From assembly GCA_019104905.1 (NCBI GenBank), contig JAHRXB010000202.1, positions 1 to 13,174 on the forward strand: a DNA stretch of 13,174 nt, in the 5' to 3' direction. A program made the position numbers and the translations under genes. Below, piece after piece: positions 7,059 through 12,530 of the stretch; position 1 is the first letter of the stretch; each line of letters opens with the position of its first letter. The stretch comes from Bdellovibrio sp. (GTDB lineage: Bacteria > Bdellovibrionota > Bdellovibrionia > Bdellovibrionales > Bdellovibrionaceae). Below the pieces are notes generated by a model. It made no database searches. It was not told where the DNA came from and saw only the letters and a list, made by a program, of their open reading frames with translations.

Positions 7059-8108
7059 TTAAGCAACCTTCTGTGCTGATAAGATCTTCTTTTTGAGCTC
7101 ACGAACTTCCTGATGAGAAGGATTCCACAACAAAACTCGCTCCATCTCGATGAGAGCTTTGTCCACTTGCCCTGCCGTGCAGAAAAGATTTATTAAAACT
7201 AAGGACATATCCTCATCCTCTTCGACGGAAGAAAGATAGGTTTGAAGAGCTTCGATAGCCTTCTGAAGCTTTCCATCACGAAGTCCCCAACTTGCCGCAA
7301 GGTGAACGGCCGTTCTATTCTGAGGATTGATATCCATCGCCGTTTCAATATTGGCCCAAGCCAAATCGCTGTCGCCGAATTGATTGTGAACCATCGCAAG
7401 TCCCACCCAAGCTTTGTCGTTCTCGGGATTAATCTCAACCGCTTTGCGGAAGCAATAAAGAGACTTATCAAAATCATTTCTTTGTACTTCCAGTGTTCCG
7501 AAGTTCACCAACAAAACATCCGACTGAGCGTTTAGCGTATAGGCCTTGTTATAATATTCCTCAGCGCCGTCAAAATCGCCCTGGCGAACAAAAATATTGC
7601 CCATGTTTTTATAAACTTCAAAGAGATGCTCATTCTCTTCCGTCAGAACTGCCAAAGCCTCGTAGTACTTATCCAAGGCTTCTTGGTCGCGGCCTAACTT
7701 ATAGAGAGTCGTCGCATATCTACAAAGAGATTCGAAACCATAATCCACTTGCGCCAAAGCTTTGCACACAATCAAAGCCTCTTGGATACGAGATGCCTTT
7801 TCTAAGCACGTCGCTAAAAGACTCAAGGTGACGGGATTCTTAGAGTCCATGTTACTTGCCTGACGAAGTAAGTTCATGGCCAAAGGATACTCTCTGTGTT
7901 TCATCAACACTTGCGCATTACGAAGATAGGATTTTACGCGAGGATCAACGGCAGCTACTTCTTTTTCGGATTGCGACTCCGCCTCAAAATCGGCGATCGC
8001 CTGCTGTGGGTCAAAATAGATTTTGCCGGAACCTTCGTTTTGAGATTCGGGCCTAGAATTTATTCCAGAAATTTCACTGGACCTTTGAACGATCTGATTT
8101 TCCAACAT
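7059..8108 (-). CDS. Tetratricopeptide repeat (TPR) protein heading the glycosyltransferase operon
   Basis: This 349-residue protein has no signal peptide. After a polar N-terminal tail (1-55) it contains about eight TPR-like helix pairs between residues 59 and 340. The clearest run is 163-264, with typical positions such as YKNMGNIFVRQGDFDGAEEY, FGTLEVQRNDFDKSL and AMVHNQFGDSDLAW. TPR arrays are protein-protein scaffolds and often sit beside glycosyltransferases acting on protein substrates; they are also a part of O-GlcNAc-type enzymes, but no transferase domain is fused here. GAGGAG (8119-8124) lies 10 nt before the ATG. A sigma-54-type promoter directly upstream marks this as the first gene of the unit that runs toward rsmD. 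A role as substrate-presenting scaffold is inference. Confidence 0.88.
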   Translation of the reverse strand: MLENQIVQRSSEISGINSRPESQNEGSGKIYFDPQQAIADFEAESQSEKEVAAVDPRVKSYLRNAQVLMKHREYPLAMNLLRQASNMDSKNPVTLSLLATCLEKASRIQEALIVCKALAQVDYGFESLCRYATTLYKLGRDQEALDKYYEALAVLTEENEHLFEVYKNMGNIFVRQGDFDGAEEYYNKAYTLNAQSDVLLVNFGTLEVQRNDFDKSLYCFRKAVEINPENDKAWVGLAMVHNQFGDSDLAWANIETAMDINPQNRTAVHLAASWGLRDGKLQKAIEALQTYLSSVEEDEDMSLVLINLFCTAGQVDKALIEMERVLLWNPSHQEVRELKKKILSAQKVA

Positions 8109-8138
8109 CTGAATATGTCTCCTCGAAGAATTCTTAGG

Positions 8139-8155
8139 AGCAACACAGATGCCAA
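8139..8155 (-). promoter_or_regulatory. Sigma-54 (RpoN) -24/-12 promoter for the TPR/glycosyltransferase operon
   Basis: On the minus strand the sequence reads TTGGCATCTGTGTTGCT. It has the invariant GG (8152-8153) and GC (8140-8141) separated by exactly 10 nt, and it matches the consensus TGGCA(C/T)-N5-TTGC(A/T) at nearly every position. The expected start of transcription is near 8128. That gives a leader of about 20 nt in which the GAGGAG ribosome site (8119-8124) is well placed before the ATG at 8108. The fit of promoter, ribosome site and start codon makes chance unlikely. Such promoters need an AAA+ activator bound upstream; none is encoded in the window. Confidence 0.75.
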
Positions 8156-8185
8156 GGGTTCGTTTTGTGTTTTATTGGATCTGAA

Positions 8186-8225
8186 GCAAGTTAAGCCAGG
8201 AGTTTGACTCTTTCGCCGAACTTGC
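8186..8225. repeat. Inverted repeat upstream of the sigma-54 promoter (candidate activator site or 3' hairpin)
   Basis: Perfect 7-nt arms GCAAGTT (8186-8192) and AACTTGC (8219-8225) flank a 26-nt interval that itself contains a small GAGT/ACTC dyad. It lies about 58 to 97 nt upstream of the predicted sigma-54 start site, a plausible distance for an enhancer-binding protein. It is also 29 nt beyond the stop of the FliT/FlgN-like gene, so it could instead fold in that transcript's 3' end. There is no T-run, so it is not a standard intrinsic terminator. Confidence 0.35.
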
Positions 8226-8253
8226 TGTCATGATTTTGTCAGGAATATTTTTC

Positions 8254-8679
8254 CTAGACCTCTTCGTTCAAACGATTTTGGAAGGTCTTGGATTTATAGC
8301 CGCCAACTGCTTTACGGTTGCGACGAACTTCCTGCAATTCTTTGATGATCGAATTTTTCGCCATCTCGATGCAGGCCAAGACCTGGATATCTTGTTCAAT
8401 GATACGAGCAACGTATTCATCCTTAATATCGAGGGCTTCCTTAACATCGCGACGGTCTGTCTCAGAAATAGTCCCCGCTTGAGCCACTTCCGCGTGGGCT
8501 CTTTCAATTTGCGCGTCGACGTACTTAAGGACATCCAAAATTCTTTCGCGCGTTTGATAGAAGTGCTCTAGATTGTCGAACTGCCCTTGAGCAAAATTCG
8601 CAAGTTCCACCTCATTTAAAGAGTAGAATTTTTCGAGGTAATGATTTTTTTCGTTAAGCAAGGTGATAATTCTTGTCAT
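8254..8679 (-). CDS. FliT/FlgN-like flagellar export chaperone
   Basis: This 141-residue, almost entirely helical, charged protein is encoded directly after fliS, where many bacteria carry fliT. The pattern of the first 50 residues (LNEKNHYLEKFYSLNEVEL, then FDNLEHFYQTRERIL) resembles the FliT/FlgN type. In that type a long amphipathic helix with a conserved R-E pair is followed by a short C-terminal helix set. FliT binds the FliD cap protein and FlgN binds hook-junction proteins, delivering them to the export gate. GGAGG lies 5 nt before the ATG. The gene starts 16 nt after the fliS stop. Sequence conservation in this family is very low, so the call rests on shape and synteny, and I give no symbol. 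Confidence 0.6.
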   Translation of the reverse strand: MTRIITLLNEKNHYLEKFYSLNEVELANFAQGQFDNLEHFYQTRERILDVLKYVDAQIERAHAEVAQAGTISETDRRDVKEALDIKDEYVARIIEQDIQVLACIEMAKNSIIKELQEVRRNRKAVGGYKSKTFQNRLNEEV

Positions 8680-8695
8680 GTTCCCTCCGAGGAAT

Positions 8696-9097
8696 TTAGC
8701 CCACTTTTTTATCTGTGTTTTCTGTTTTTAATTTTTCAACTGCTTGAACCCAGCCATCATAAAGCGTATTCAAAAGCTTTAGGTTGGCCTGAAGCGGCTC
8801 CACGTTGCCTGAGATATTGGCCTTCGTGTACTGCTCCATCATGAACATATAGAGTTGCTCCAACTGAACCGCGACATCACCGCCAACCTTGTGATCCAAG
8901 GTGTTGTTCAGCTCCATTATGATATCGAACGCACGACCAATATTCATTCCGCGGTCGGCGATCTTCTTTTCTTCGATAGCCTTAATTGCAAGCTTGGTAA
9001 ATTTGATGGCTCCTTCATAGAGCATCAAAAGAATTTTCTCTCGGCTCGCACTCTGCACTGACGTCGTTTTATATTTCTGATAAGCATTCTTGTTCAT
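8696..9097 (-). CDS. fliS: Flagellin export chaperone FliS
   Basis: At 133 residues it has the normal FliS length. The N-terminal NAYQKYKTTSVQSASREKIL and LMLYEGAIKFTKLAIKAIEE are the hallmark of the FliS four-helix bundle. Further matches are MNIGRAFDIIMELNNTLD, the GGDVAVQLEQLYMFMMEQY helix and a C-terminal LLNTLYDGWVQA. FliS binds the C-terminal D0 helix of flagellin in the cytoplasm, preventing polymerisation and targeting it to the export apparatus. A GAGG lies 5-6 nt before the ATG. It sits 36 nt downstream of fliD, most likely in the same transcript, and precedes the FliT/FlgN-like gene by 16 nt. Its client flagellin is encoded 2.2 kb upstream on the same strand. Confidence 0.96.
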   Translation of the reverse strand: MNKNAYQKYKTTSVQSASREKILLMLYEGAIKFTKLAIKAIEEKKIADRGMNIGRAFDIIMELNNTLDHKVGGDVAVQLEQLYMFMMEQYTKANISGNVEPLQANLKLLNTLYDGWVQAVEKLKTENTDKKVG

Positions 9098-9133
9098 AGT
9101 CCCTCACCTACACACTTCAAAAATAACTATTCA

Positions 9134-10498
9134 TCACCCTTTTGGAGCCATTGCCGCAAAGCGGGCCTGTTGAGCCTGCATGTCCGACATCTTTTGTTCC
9201 AAATCAGCAAACTTTCGGCGCAAACTGTCTTCTTTTCTTTCCAGTTGACGCTCTTTAGTCTCAATCCGGCCATTCACTTGATTGATACGATCTTGCAGAC
9301 CTTTTTTTCGATTCGACAACACACCGAACTGTCCGTTCATCAAGTTGCCGATCTCTCTTTTCAATCCCGAAACAAAACCGGTATTAAAACCATCACCGCG
9401 AAAAAATGCCGCCACTCCCTGAGGATTGGCATTCAATACTTTATTGAACTTATCCTGGCTGAAATTCAAAGTTCCGTTTCTATTGAATTCGATCCCCAAC
9501 TCTCCAATACGACGAATGGGGGTCTCTACGCCCACCTGAGGATTAAGGATCACTCGGCGCAAAGAGTTCTCAATCGTGCGCAACATGCCGTCGCCACCCA
9601 ACGGACCAAGACGAGGACTTTTGCCCTCACCGGCCTGTAGCTTACTTTGCTTCTGGATGAACTCGAGGGCCGCATTGTAGGAATCAACGAAGCTTTTAAT
9701 CTTTCCGCTGATGACCTCTAAGTTCTCCTTCACGCTCATGCGGATCTCACGCCCTGGCGCCGCAGACTTTAGATCCAACGTCACTCCCGGAATTAGATCC
9801 GTCGACTTATTATCGGGTAACTCGATCTCAAACCCATCCACCTTAACTTTCGCATTCTGGGCGGCCCGAGATTGATCGAAATACATATCCTGGTCACCAT
9901 CCAAAAGATAGATATTGGGAAAGGTCACCTGCTTGTCATTTCCTGTCGCTAATCCTGAAATCAAAAGCTTAAATGGATTCTCACTGTCTTTTCGATCTTC
10001 CAAGACTTGAGCTTTCAATCCCACGTTGGCCGCGTTGATTTGTTTCATCACGCCCTCCAAAGTGGAGTTGTTACCATTGATATAAACTTCTTTTTCTCCC
10101 TCTGGCGTATTGAACTTGATGTAGCCTACGCCAATCTGCGTTTCATCCTTATCGGGAAATCCATTGGAAATCGCCGCGGGCTTTTGCGCCAACTGCACCA
10201 CTTCGATAGAGTATTCTCCAGGGATTGCAGTCTGCGGATCCACCTGTCCTTCGACGACGTTAGGATCACCACTAACAAACTTCTTATCCATGAATCCGCT
10301 GGTGGAAGTCAGCTCGCCTAGATTCTTGGTGATATCACTCACTTTGCTCTCTAAGTCAGTCACCAGCTTGAGTTTGTCCTCCTGCTTAGTTTTCTGAGCT
10401 TCCATTTGTTTCACAGGAATCCGTTCAGCATCCATGAGCTGATCGACGATATTTGGTGGTAAGCCAGAGGCCATGCCTGTGATACGAATTCCTGCCAT
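9134..10498 (-). CDS. fliD: Flagellar filament cap protein FliD (hook-associated protein 2)
   Basis: The 454-residue length and MAGIRITGMASGLPPNIVDQ start are typical of FliD. The FliD_N region (about 10-108) includes the GEYSIEVVQLAQ motif. FliD_C spans about 210-435 and includes VKVDGFEIELPDN, the FVDSYNAALEFIQ helix and LNFSQDKFNKVLNANPQGVAAFF. It ends in a charged coiled coil (about 400-445). FliD caps the filament tip and promotes flagellin insertion. The ATG has no recognisable ribosome site: the 20 nt before it read as A/T-rich with only ATGGATTC. The start is nonetheless fixed by the conserved N-terminus. It lies 172 nt after flaG, and the gap holds two copies of a dyad motif, so fliD may have its own regulated promoter. 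fliS follows at 36 nt. Confidence 0.96.
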   Translation of the reverse strand: MAGIRITGMASGLPPNIVDQLMDAERIPVKQMEAQKTKQEDKLKLVTDLESKVSDITKNLGELTSTSGFMDKKFVSGDPNVVEGQVDPQTAIPGEYSIEVVQLAQKPAAISNGFPDKDETQIGVGYIKFNTPEGEKEVYINGNNSTLEGVMKQINAANVGLKAQVLEDRKDSENPFKLLISGLATGNDKQVTFPNIYLLDGDQDMYFDQSRAAQNAKVKVDGFEIELPDNKSTDLIPGVTLDLKSAAPGREIRMSVKENLEVISGKIKSFVDSYNAALEFIQKQSKLQAGEGKSPRLGPLGGDGMLRTIENSLRRVILNPQVGVETPIRRIGELGIEFNRNGTLNFSQDKFNKVLNANPQGVAAFFRGDGFNTGFVSGLKREIGNLMNGQFGVLSNRKKGLQDRINQVNGRIETKERQLERKEDSLRRKFADLEQKMSDMQAQQARFAAMAPKG

Positions 10499-10519
10499 GA
10501 ATCCATTGTGTCAAAATGA

Positions 10520-10536
10520 TTCACTGACCGTGAGTC
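10520..10536. promoter_or_regulatory. Dyad operator-like motif, copy 2 (fliD-proximal)
   Basis: The sequence TTCACTGACCGTGAGTC is part of an imperfect inverted repeat TGATTCAC/GTGAGTCA (10517-10537, 7 of 8 pairs, 5-nt spacer), 21 nt before the fliD ATG. It shares 14 of 17 positions with a second copy at 10623-10639 in the same intergenic region. This position near the start codon would suit a repressor or a site controlling fliD. The binding protein is unknown. Confidence 0.4.
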
Positions 10537-10563
10537 AATTAAATGTCTCTCGAAAGGGCTAGC

Positions 10564-10581
10564 AGAGCGGCTTTTCGCTCT
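10564..10581. repeat. Inverted repeat AGAGCG-N6-CGCTCT in the flaG-fliD spacer
   Basis: Perfect 6-nt arms AGAGCG (10564-10569) and CGCTCT (10576-10581) with a 6-nt loop lie between the two dyad operator-like copies. There is no T-run on either strand, so it does not look like an intrinsic terminator. It may attenuate read-through from flaG into fliD or be incidental. Confidence 0.3.
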
Positions 10582-10622
10582 CAGATGCAATTAACCCCAC
10601 AGGGATTTTGACAGGAGGTCTT

Positions 10623-10639
10623 TTCACTGGACGTGAATC
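10623..10639. promoter_or_regulatory. Dyad operator-like motif, copy 1 (flaG-proximal)
   Basis: TTCACTGGACGTGAATC contains a perfect TTCAC-N5-GTGAA dyad (10623-10637). It matches the fliD-proximal copy at 14 of 17 positions, in the same orientation and 103 bp away. The repetition of the whole 17-mer, not only the dyad arms, argues for a bound regulator rather than two chance palindromes. No known regulon is recognised. Confidence 0.4.
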
Positions 10640-10670
10640 TAGGAAGCAAATGCTGGGAACTTAAAAATAA

Positions 10671-11045
10671 TTAAGCAGAACGCTTCAGCAACTGTCCTCT
10701 GGGAGAGTTATCTGTAGGTAAACTCCACAGCTCCAACTCGGGAATTCGTCGAATCACCGCTCCCAAATTATCTTTGACGATCACAAAGCGCGCTCCATCT
10801 TCATTCTCAAGATGGACGGTCCACTTGTGTTCTTTCATAGCGGGAAGACTGCGCAGATGCTCCATGGCTCTTTCGAGCTGCTCCTCTGTCATCGGTTCTC
10901 GTTGCTGCTGTTGTCCACTGTAAGTTTCTTGCCCGTTGGCATCACGATCATGGGTCTCATCGGACTTAATGGTCTTTCCAATGGTTTCGACGGAGCGAAC
11001 CTCAGTGTTGGGAAGAATGTTGGGGATAAATCCTTTGATATTCAT
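10671..11045 (-). CDS. flaG: FlaG-like flagellar protein
   Basis: This 124-residue protein has a variable, polar N-terminal half (Q-rich around 44-48). Its C-terminal half matches the FlaG family: KWTVHLENEDGARFVIVKDN followed by LGAVIRRIPELELW, equivalent to the family core in which V-x-V-x-D is followed by G-E-V-I-R-Q-I-P. FlaG proteins in polar-flagellate bacteria affect filament length and usually sit just upstream of fliD, as here. The ATG at 11045 is the only sensible start, since the next Met is residue 52. There is no clear ribosome site before it, but a near-consensus sigma-28 promoter ends 9 nt upstream, so the mRNA may be nearly leaderless. The gene is separated from flagellin by 210 nt containing hairpins, which suggests independent transcription. 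Confidence 0.82.
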   Translation of the reverse strand: MNIKGFIPNILPNTEVRSVETIGKTIKSDETHDRDANGQETYSGQQQQREPMTEEQLERAMEHLRSLPAMKEHKWTVHLENEDGARFVIVKDNLGAVIRRIPELELWSLPTDNSPRGQLLKRSA

Positions 11046-11054
11046 ACGAGGTTC

Positions 11055-11083
11055 TTATCGGATTTCTCGTTATGAAACTTAAA
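11055..11083 (-). promoter_or_regulatory. Sigma-28 (FliA) promoter for flaG
   Basis: The minus strand reads TTTAAGTTTC, a spacer, then TCCGATAA. The -10 element (11055-11062) matches the consensus GCCGATAA at 7 of 8 positions. The -35 TAAG (11078-11081) plus following TTT matches TAAAGTTT-type elements with the canonical 15 nt between TAAN and the -10. The -10 ends 9 nt before the flaG ATG, so transcription would start within a few nucleotides of the start codon. The flagellar context makes a FliA promoter expected. Confidence 0.65.
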
Positions 11084-11140
11084 TGCCGGACTAAAGTAAA
11101 GCCTTTGATAGCTCTTCCCCCGCGAAACCACTTCTGAAGA

Positions 11141-11157
11141 TTTCTCTAGAGGAGAAA
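11141..11157. repeat. Small hairpin TTTCTC/GAGAAA downstream of fliC
   Basis: A perfect 6-bp stem with a 5-nt loop (arms 11141-11146 and 11152-11157) is the most distal of three consecutive hairpins in the 3' region of the flagellin transcript. It is A/T-rich and weaker than the other two. On the minus strand it is followed by TCTTC rather than a full T-run. Confidence 0.3.
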
Positions 11158-11166
11158 ACGTAGTAC

Positions 11167-11191
11167 CCCAGGAAGACAGAATCTTCCTGGG
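11167..11191 (-). terminator. Perfect 10-bp hairpin downstream of fliC (likely terminator or mRNA 3' stabiliser)
   Basis: The arms CCCAGGAAGA (11167-11176) and TCTTCCTGGG (11182-11191) pair perfectly around a 5-nt loop. On the minus strand TTTTC appears only after about 8 nt, so it is not a textbook intrinsic terminator. It lies 65 nt after the fliC stop and before the flaG promoter, where the flagellin transcript should end. Confidence 0.55.
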
Positions 11192-11200
11192 TAGGTTGGT

Positions 11201-11231
11201 ACCGAGAGGGAACGGAGGTGCCCTCTCAGGT
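11201..11231 (-). terminator. Stable hairpin just after the fliC stop
   Basis: The arms ACCGAGAGGG (11201-11210) and CCCTCTCAGGT (11221-11231) form 7 continuous G/C-rich pairs plus 3 more across a single bulged A, with a 10-nt loop. It begins 24 nt after the fliC stop codon in the direction of transcription. No T-run follows; together with the next hairpin it may block 3' exonucleases on an abundant mRNA. Confidence 0.5.
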
Positions 11232-11255
11232 AAAACTCTTTATTTCTTAATCAAA

Positions 11256-12089
11256 TTAACCAATCAATTTCAATGCTGCGTTTGGCATTGAGTTCGCTTG
11301 TGCCAAGACACTTGTGTTGGCTTGCAAAAGAACTTGGTTACGTGTTGCTTCTGCAGAAGCTGCTGCTACGTCAGTATCACGGATACGAGAGTTCGCGGCA
11401 GAGATGTTCTCATGTTGAACACCCAAGTTATCGACTGTAGATTGCAATCTGTTTTGAAGGGCTCCGAGACTTGCGCGGTAACCATTCACTTGAGACTGAG
11501 CTTTGTCGACTTGTTCAAGGGCATCTTGTGCGCCTTCTTTAGAAGAGAAGTCAAAGCTTGCAATTCCCAAAGAGTCGATCGTTGCGTCAGTTTCACCAGC
11601 GTTGAAGGAAATTCTATCAGATTCAGCGTCATTGTTGATACCCACTTGGAAATCAAATTTGTCGCCAGAACCATCAAGAAGTTTAGTAGTACCAAAGCGA
11701 GTTGTTTGCGTGATACGTTGCGCTTCTGCTTTTAATTGTTGAACCTCTTTATCGAGGAAGCCGCGCTCCGCCTCACCTACTGTATCAGAAGATGCTTGAA
11801 CACCCAATTCTCTCATACGAGTCAGGATGTTAGAAATTTCACTCAAACCACCTTCAGCAGTTTGCACCATTGAGATACCATCGTTGGCGTTACGGCCAGC
11901 TTGACCCAATGATCTGATTTGCGATTTCAAGTTTTCACTGATCGCCAATCCCGCAGCATCATCAGCTGCTTTATTGATGCGTGAACCAGATGCCAATTGT
12001 GACATTGATTTACTGATATCGCGCTGAGAGTTAACCATAGTTCTCTGAGCGTTGATCGCAGATACGTTAGTAGAAATTCTCATTCCCAT
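11256..12089 (-). CDS. fliC: Flagellin (compact, D0/D1-only type)
   Basis: The 277-residue protein contains the conserved N-terminal flagellin domain (1-140). Its marks are TNVSAINAQR, LASGSRINKAADDAAGLAIS, SLGQAGRNANDGISMVQTAEG and RMRELGVQASSDT. The conserved C-terminal domain (about 190-277) includes SLGALQNRLQSTVDNL, NISAANSRIRDTDVAAASAE and LLQANTSVLAQAN. Only about 50 residues separate the two, so the outer D2/D3 domains are absent, as in other short flagellins. The MGMRIST start is chosen because GGAGGT sits 5-6 nt before the first ATG; the second in-frame ATG (12083) would leave it too far. Flagellin is exported by the flagellar type III system with FliS help and polymerises into the filament. 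It is probably monocistronic, bounded by its own promoter and a hairpin cluster. Species of this type usually carry several flagellin genes, but only one is seen here. Confidence 0.97.
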   Translation of the reverse strand: MGMRISTNVSAINAQRTMVNSQRDISKSMSQLASGSRINKAADDAAGLAISENLKSQIRSLGQAGRNANDGISMVQTAEGGLSEISNILTRMRELGVQASSDTVGEAERGFLDKEVQQLKAEAQRITQTTRFGTTKLLDGSGDKFDFQVGINNDAESDRISFNAGETDATIDSLGIASFDFSSKEGAQDALEQVDKAQSQVNGYRASLGALQNRLQSTVDNLGVQHENISAANSRIRDTDVAAASAEATRNQVLLQANTSVLAQANSMPNAALKLIG

Positions 12090-12102
12090 TTGGGACCTCC
12101 AT

Positions 12103-12128
12103 TTATGCGGCCGCCTTATACCTACTTA
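12103..12128 (-). promoter_or_regulatory. Possible sigma-28-like promoter for fliC
   Basis: The minus strand has TAAG (12125-12128), 14 nt, then CCGCATAA (12103-12110), ending 13 nt before the fliC ATG. This imitates the better flaG promoter (TAAG, 15 nt, TCCGATAA) but is weaker, with a 5 of 8 match to GCCGATAA. A TATAAG hexamer at about 12115-12120 could alternatively serve as a housekeeping -10, but it lacks a good -35. Confidence 0.35.
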
Positions 12129-12402
12129 GGCAAGCCTGTTGTTACTTGTTGGTGACTCCACTTTTGTCTGGGCTCCCTGCAAGCGAATTCTCATTTGGCA
12201 GTCACTCCATTTGAGGTTCTCAAGAGCTTTCGACTTGGTTTCGTCGTTGCTTGTGACATACCTTTCGGCGAGGTCTTGGAAGGCTTTAGTCGGGTCCTGC
12301 AGAACTAGACCATCATCCAGCCCAAACTAGACTTACGTAGTGAAAAACAGACCATAAACCAGCAAATTCCAATACCAAGGTCCAGCCCCGACCACCGTCC
12401 AT
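12126..12402 (-). pseudogene. Frameshifted small membrane-protein gene (or remnant) between fliC and the transposase
   Basis: A near-perfect ribosome site GGAGGT (12407-12412) precedes an ATG at 12402. It opens 29 codons (MDGGRGWTLVLEFAGLWSVF...), a hydrophobic stretch that could span a membrane, ending at a TGA at 12313. In the +1 frame a clearly protein-like, hydrophilic sequence is open from 12326 to a TAA at 12126 (LDDGLVLQDPTKAFQDLAER, then ...KALENLKWSDC...) but has no ATG of its own near its start. Removing one T from the GTTT run near 12322-12326 would join both parts into one 91-residue protein: a short N-tail, one membrane helix and a soluble helical tail. It could be a decayed gene, a sequencing error or chance. 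I recognise no family. Its stop overlaps the proposed fliC -35. Confidence 0.35.
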
Positions 12403-12413
12403 CCCGACCTCCG

Positions 12414-12430
12414 AAGGTGCCTGGTGACTT
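12414..12430. repeat. REP-like imperfect palindrome upstream of the transposase
   Basis: AAGGTGCCTGGTGACTT can fold with A-A-G/C-T-T and C-C/G-G pairs, two G-T wobbles and one mismatch, around a single central base, and is followed by TTT. Similar AGGTGCC-type palindromes are, from general knowledge, found next to RAYT transposases, which act on such repeated extragenic palindromes. Only one copy is visible in the window, so repetition cannot be shown. Confidence 0.4.
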
Positions 12431-12530
12431 TTTCTAACCGAGGTGCGACACAAAATCGCCGATCATCGGATTACGAACAGCTCTCTTTTCAATATTTGGG
12501 AATGATGGTGGTCTTCGTGTTGCATTCACA

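Larger units (their letters stand above)
12090..12530. other. 441-nt region without an intact gene between flagellin and transposase
   Basis: On the flagellin side it holds the fliC ribosome site and a candidate promoter. In the middle (12126-12402) is the broken small membrane-protein frame on the minus strand. On the transposase side is a REP-like imperfect palindrome at 12414-12430. The heptamer CCCGACC occurs twice between about 12385 and 12410. From 12437 to 12530 I see only the short, weakly signalled leader of the transposase gene. The plus-strand frames here have no homology I can recognise. Confidence 0.5.

Noticed and set aside
7058..7102. Longer start for the methyltransferase-like gene
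   Set aside because: The extension (MSSKRRSYQHRRLLN) lies inside the 3' end of the TPR gene and reads as its out-of-frame shadow; the start 1 nt after the TPR stop has a usable ribosome site.
8188..8204. Second sigma-54-like sequence, minus strand CTGGCTTAACTTGC
   Set aside because: Only 8 nt separate the GG and GC elements, two short of the required spacing.
8236..8254. AGGAA/TTCCT mini-hairpin directly after the FliT-like gene as a terminator
   Set aside because: It has only five pairs, mostly A/T, with no T-run after it in the direction of transcription.
9170..9640. Plus-strand open frame of 156 codons
   Set aside because: It is antisense to the conserved C-terminal region of fliD and has no recognisable features.
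10517..10537. LexA/SOS box as an explanation of the fliD dyad
   Set aside because: The Bdellovibrio LexA site I recall is a TTAC-N3-GTAA type, and this dyad is TTCAC-N5-GTGAA; arms and spacing differ.
10578..10608. Possible sigma-54 element before fliD (minus-strand TGTGGGGTTAATTGC)
   Set aside because: The GG at -24 is lost at the correct spacing, so the key contact is absent.
12139..12330. Plus-strand open frame of 63 codons upstream of fliC
   Set aside because: The opposite strand reads as a far more protein-like sequence; this frame has no ribosome site and an unnatural composition.
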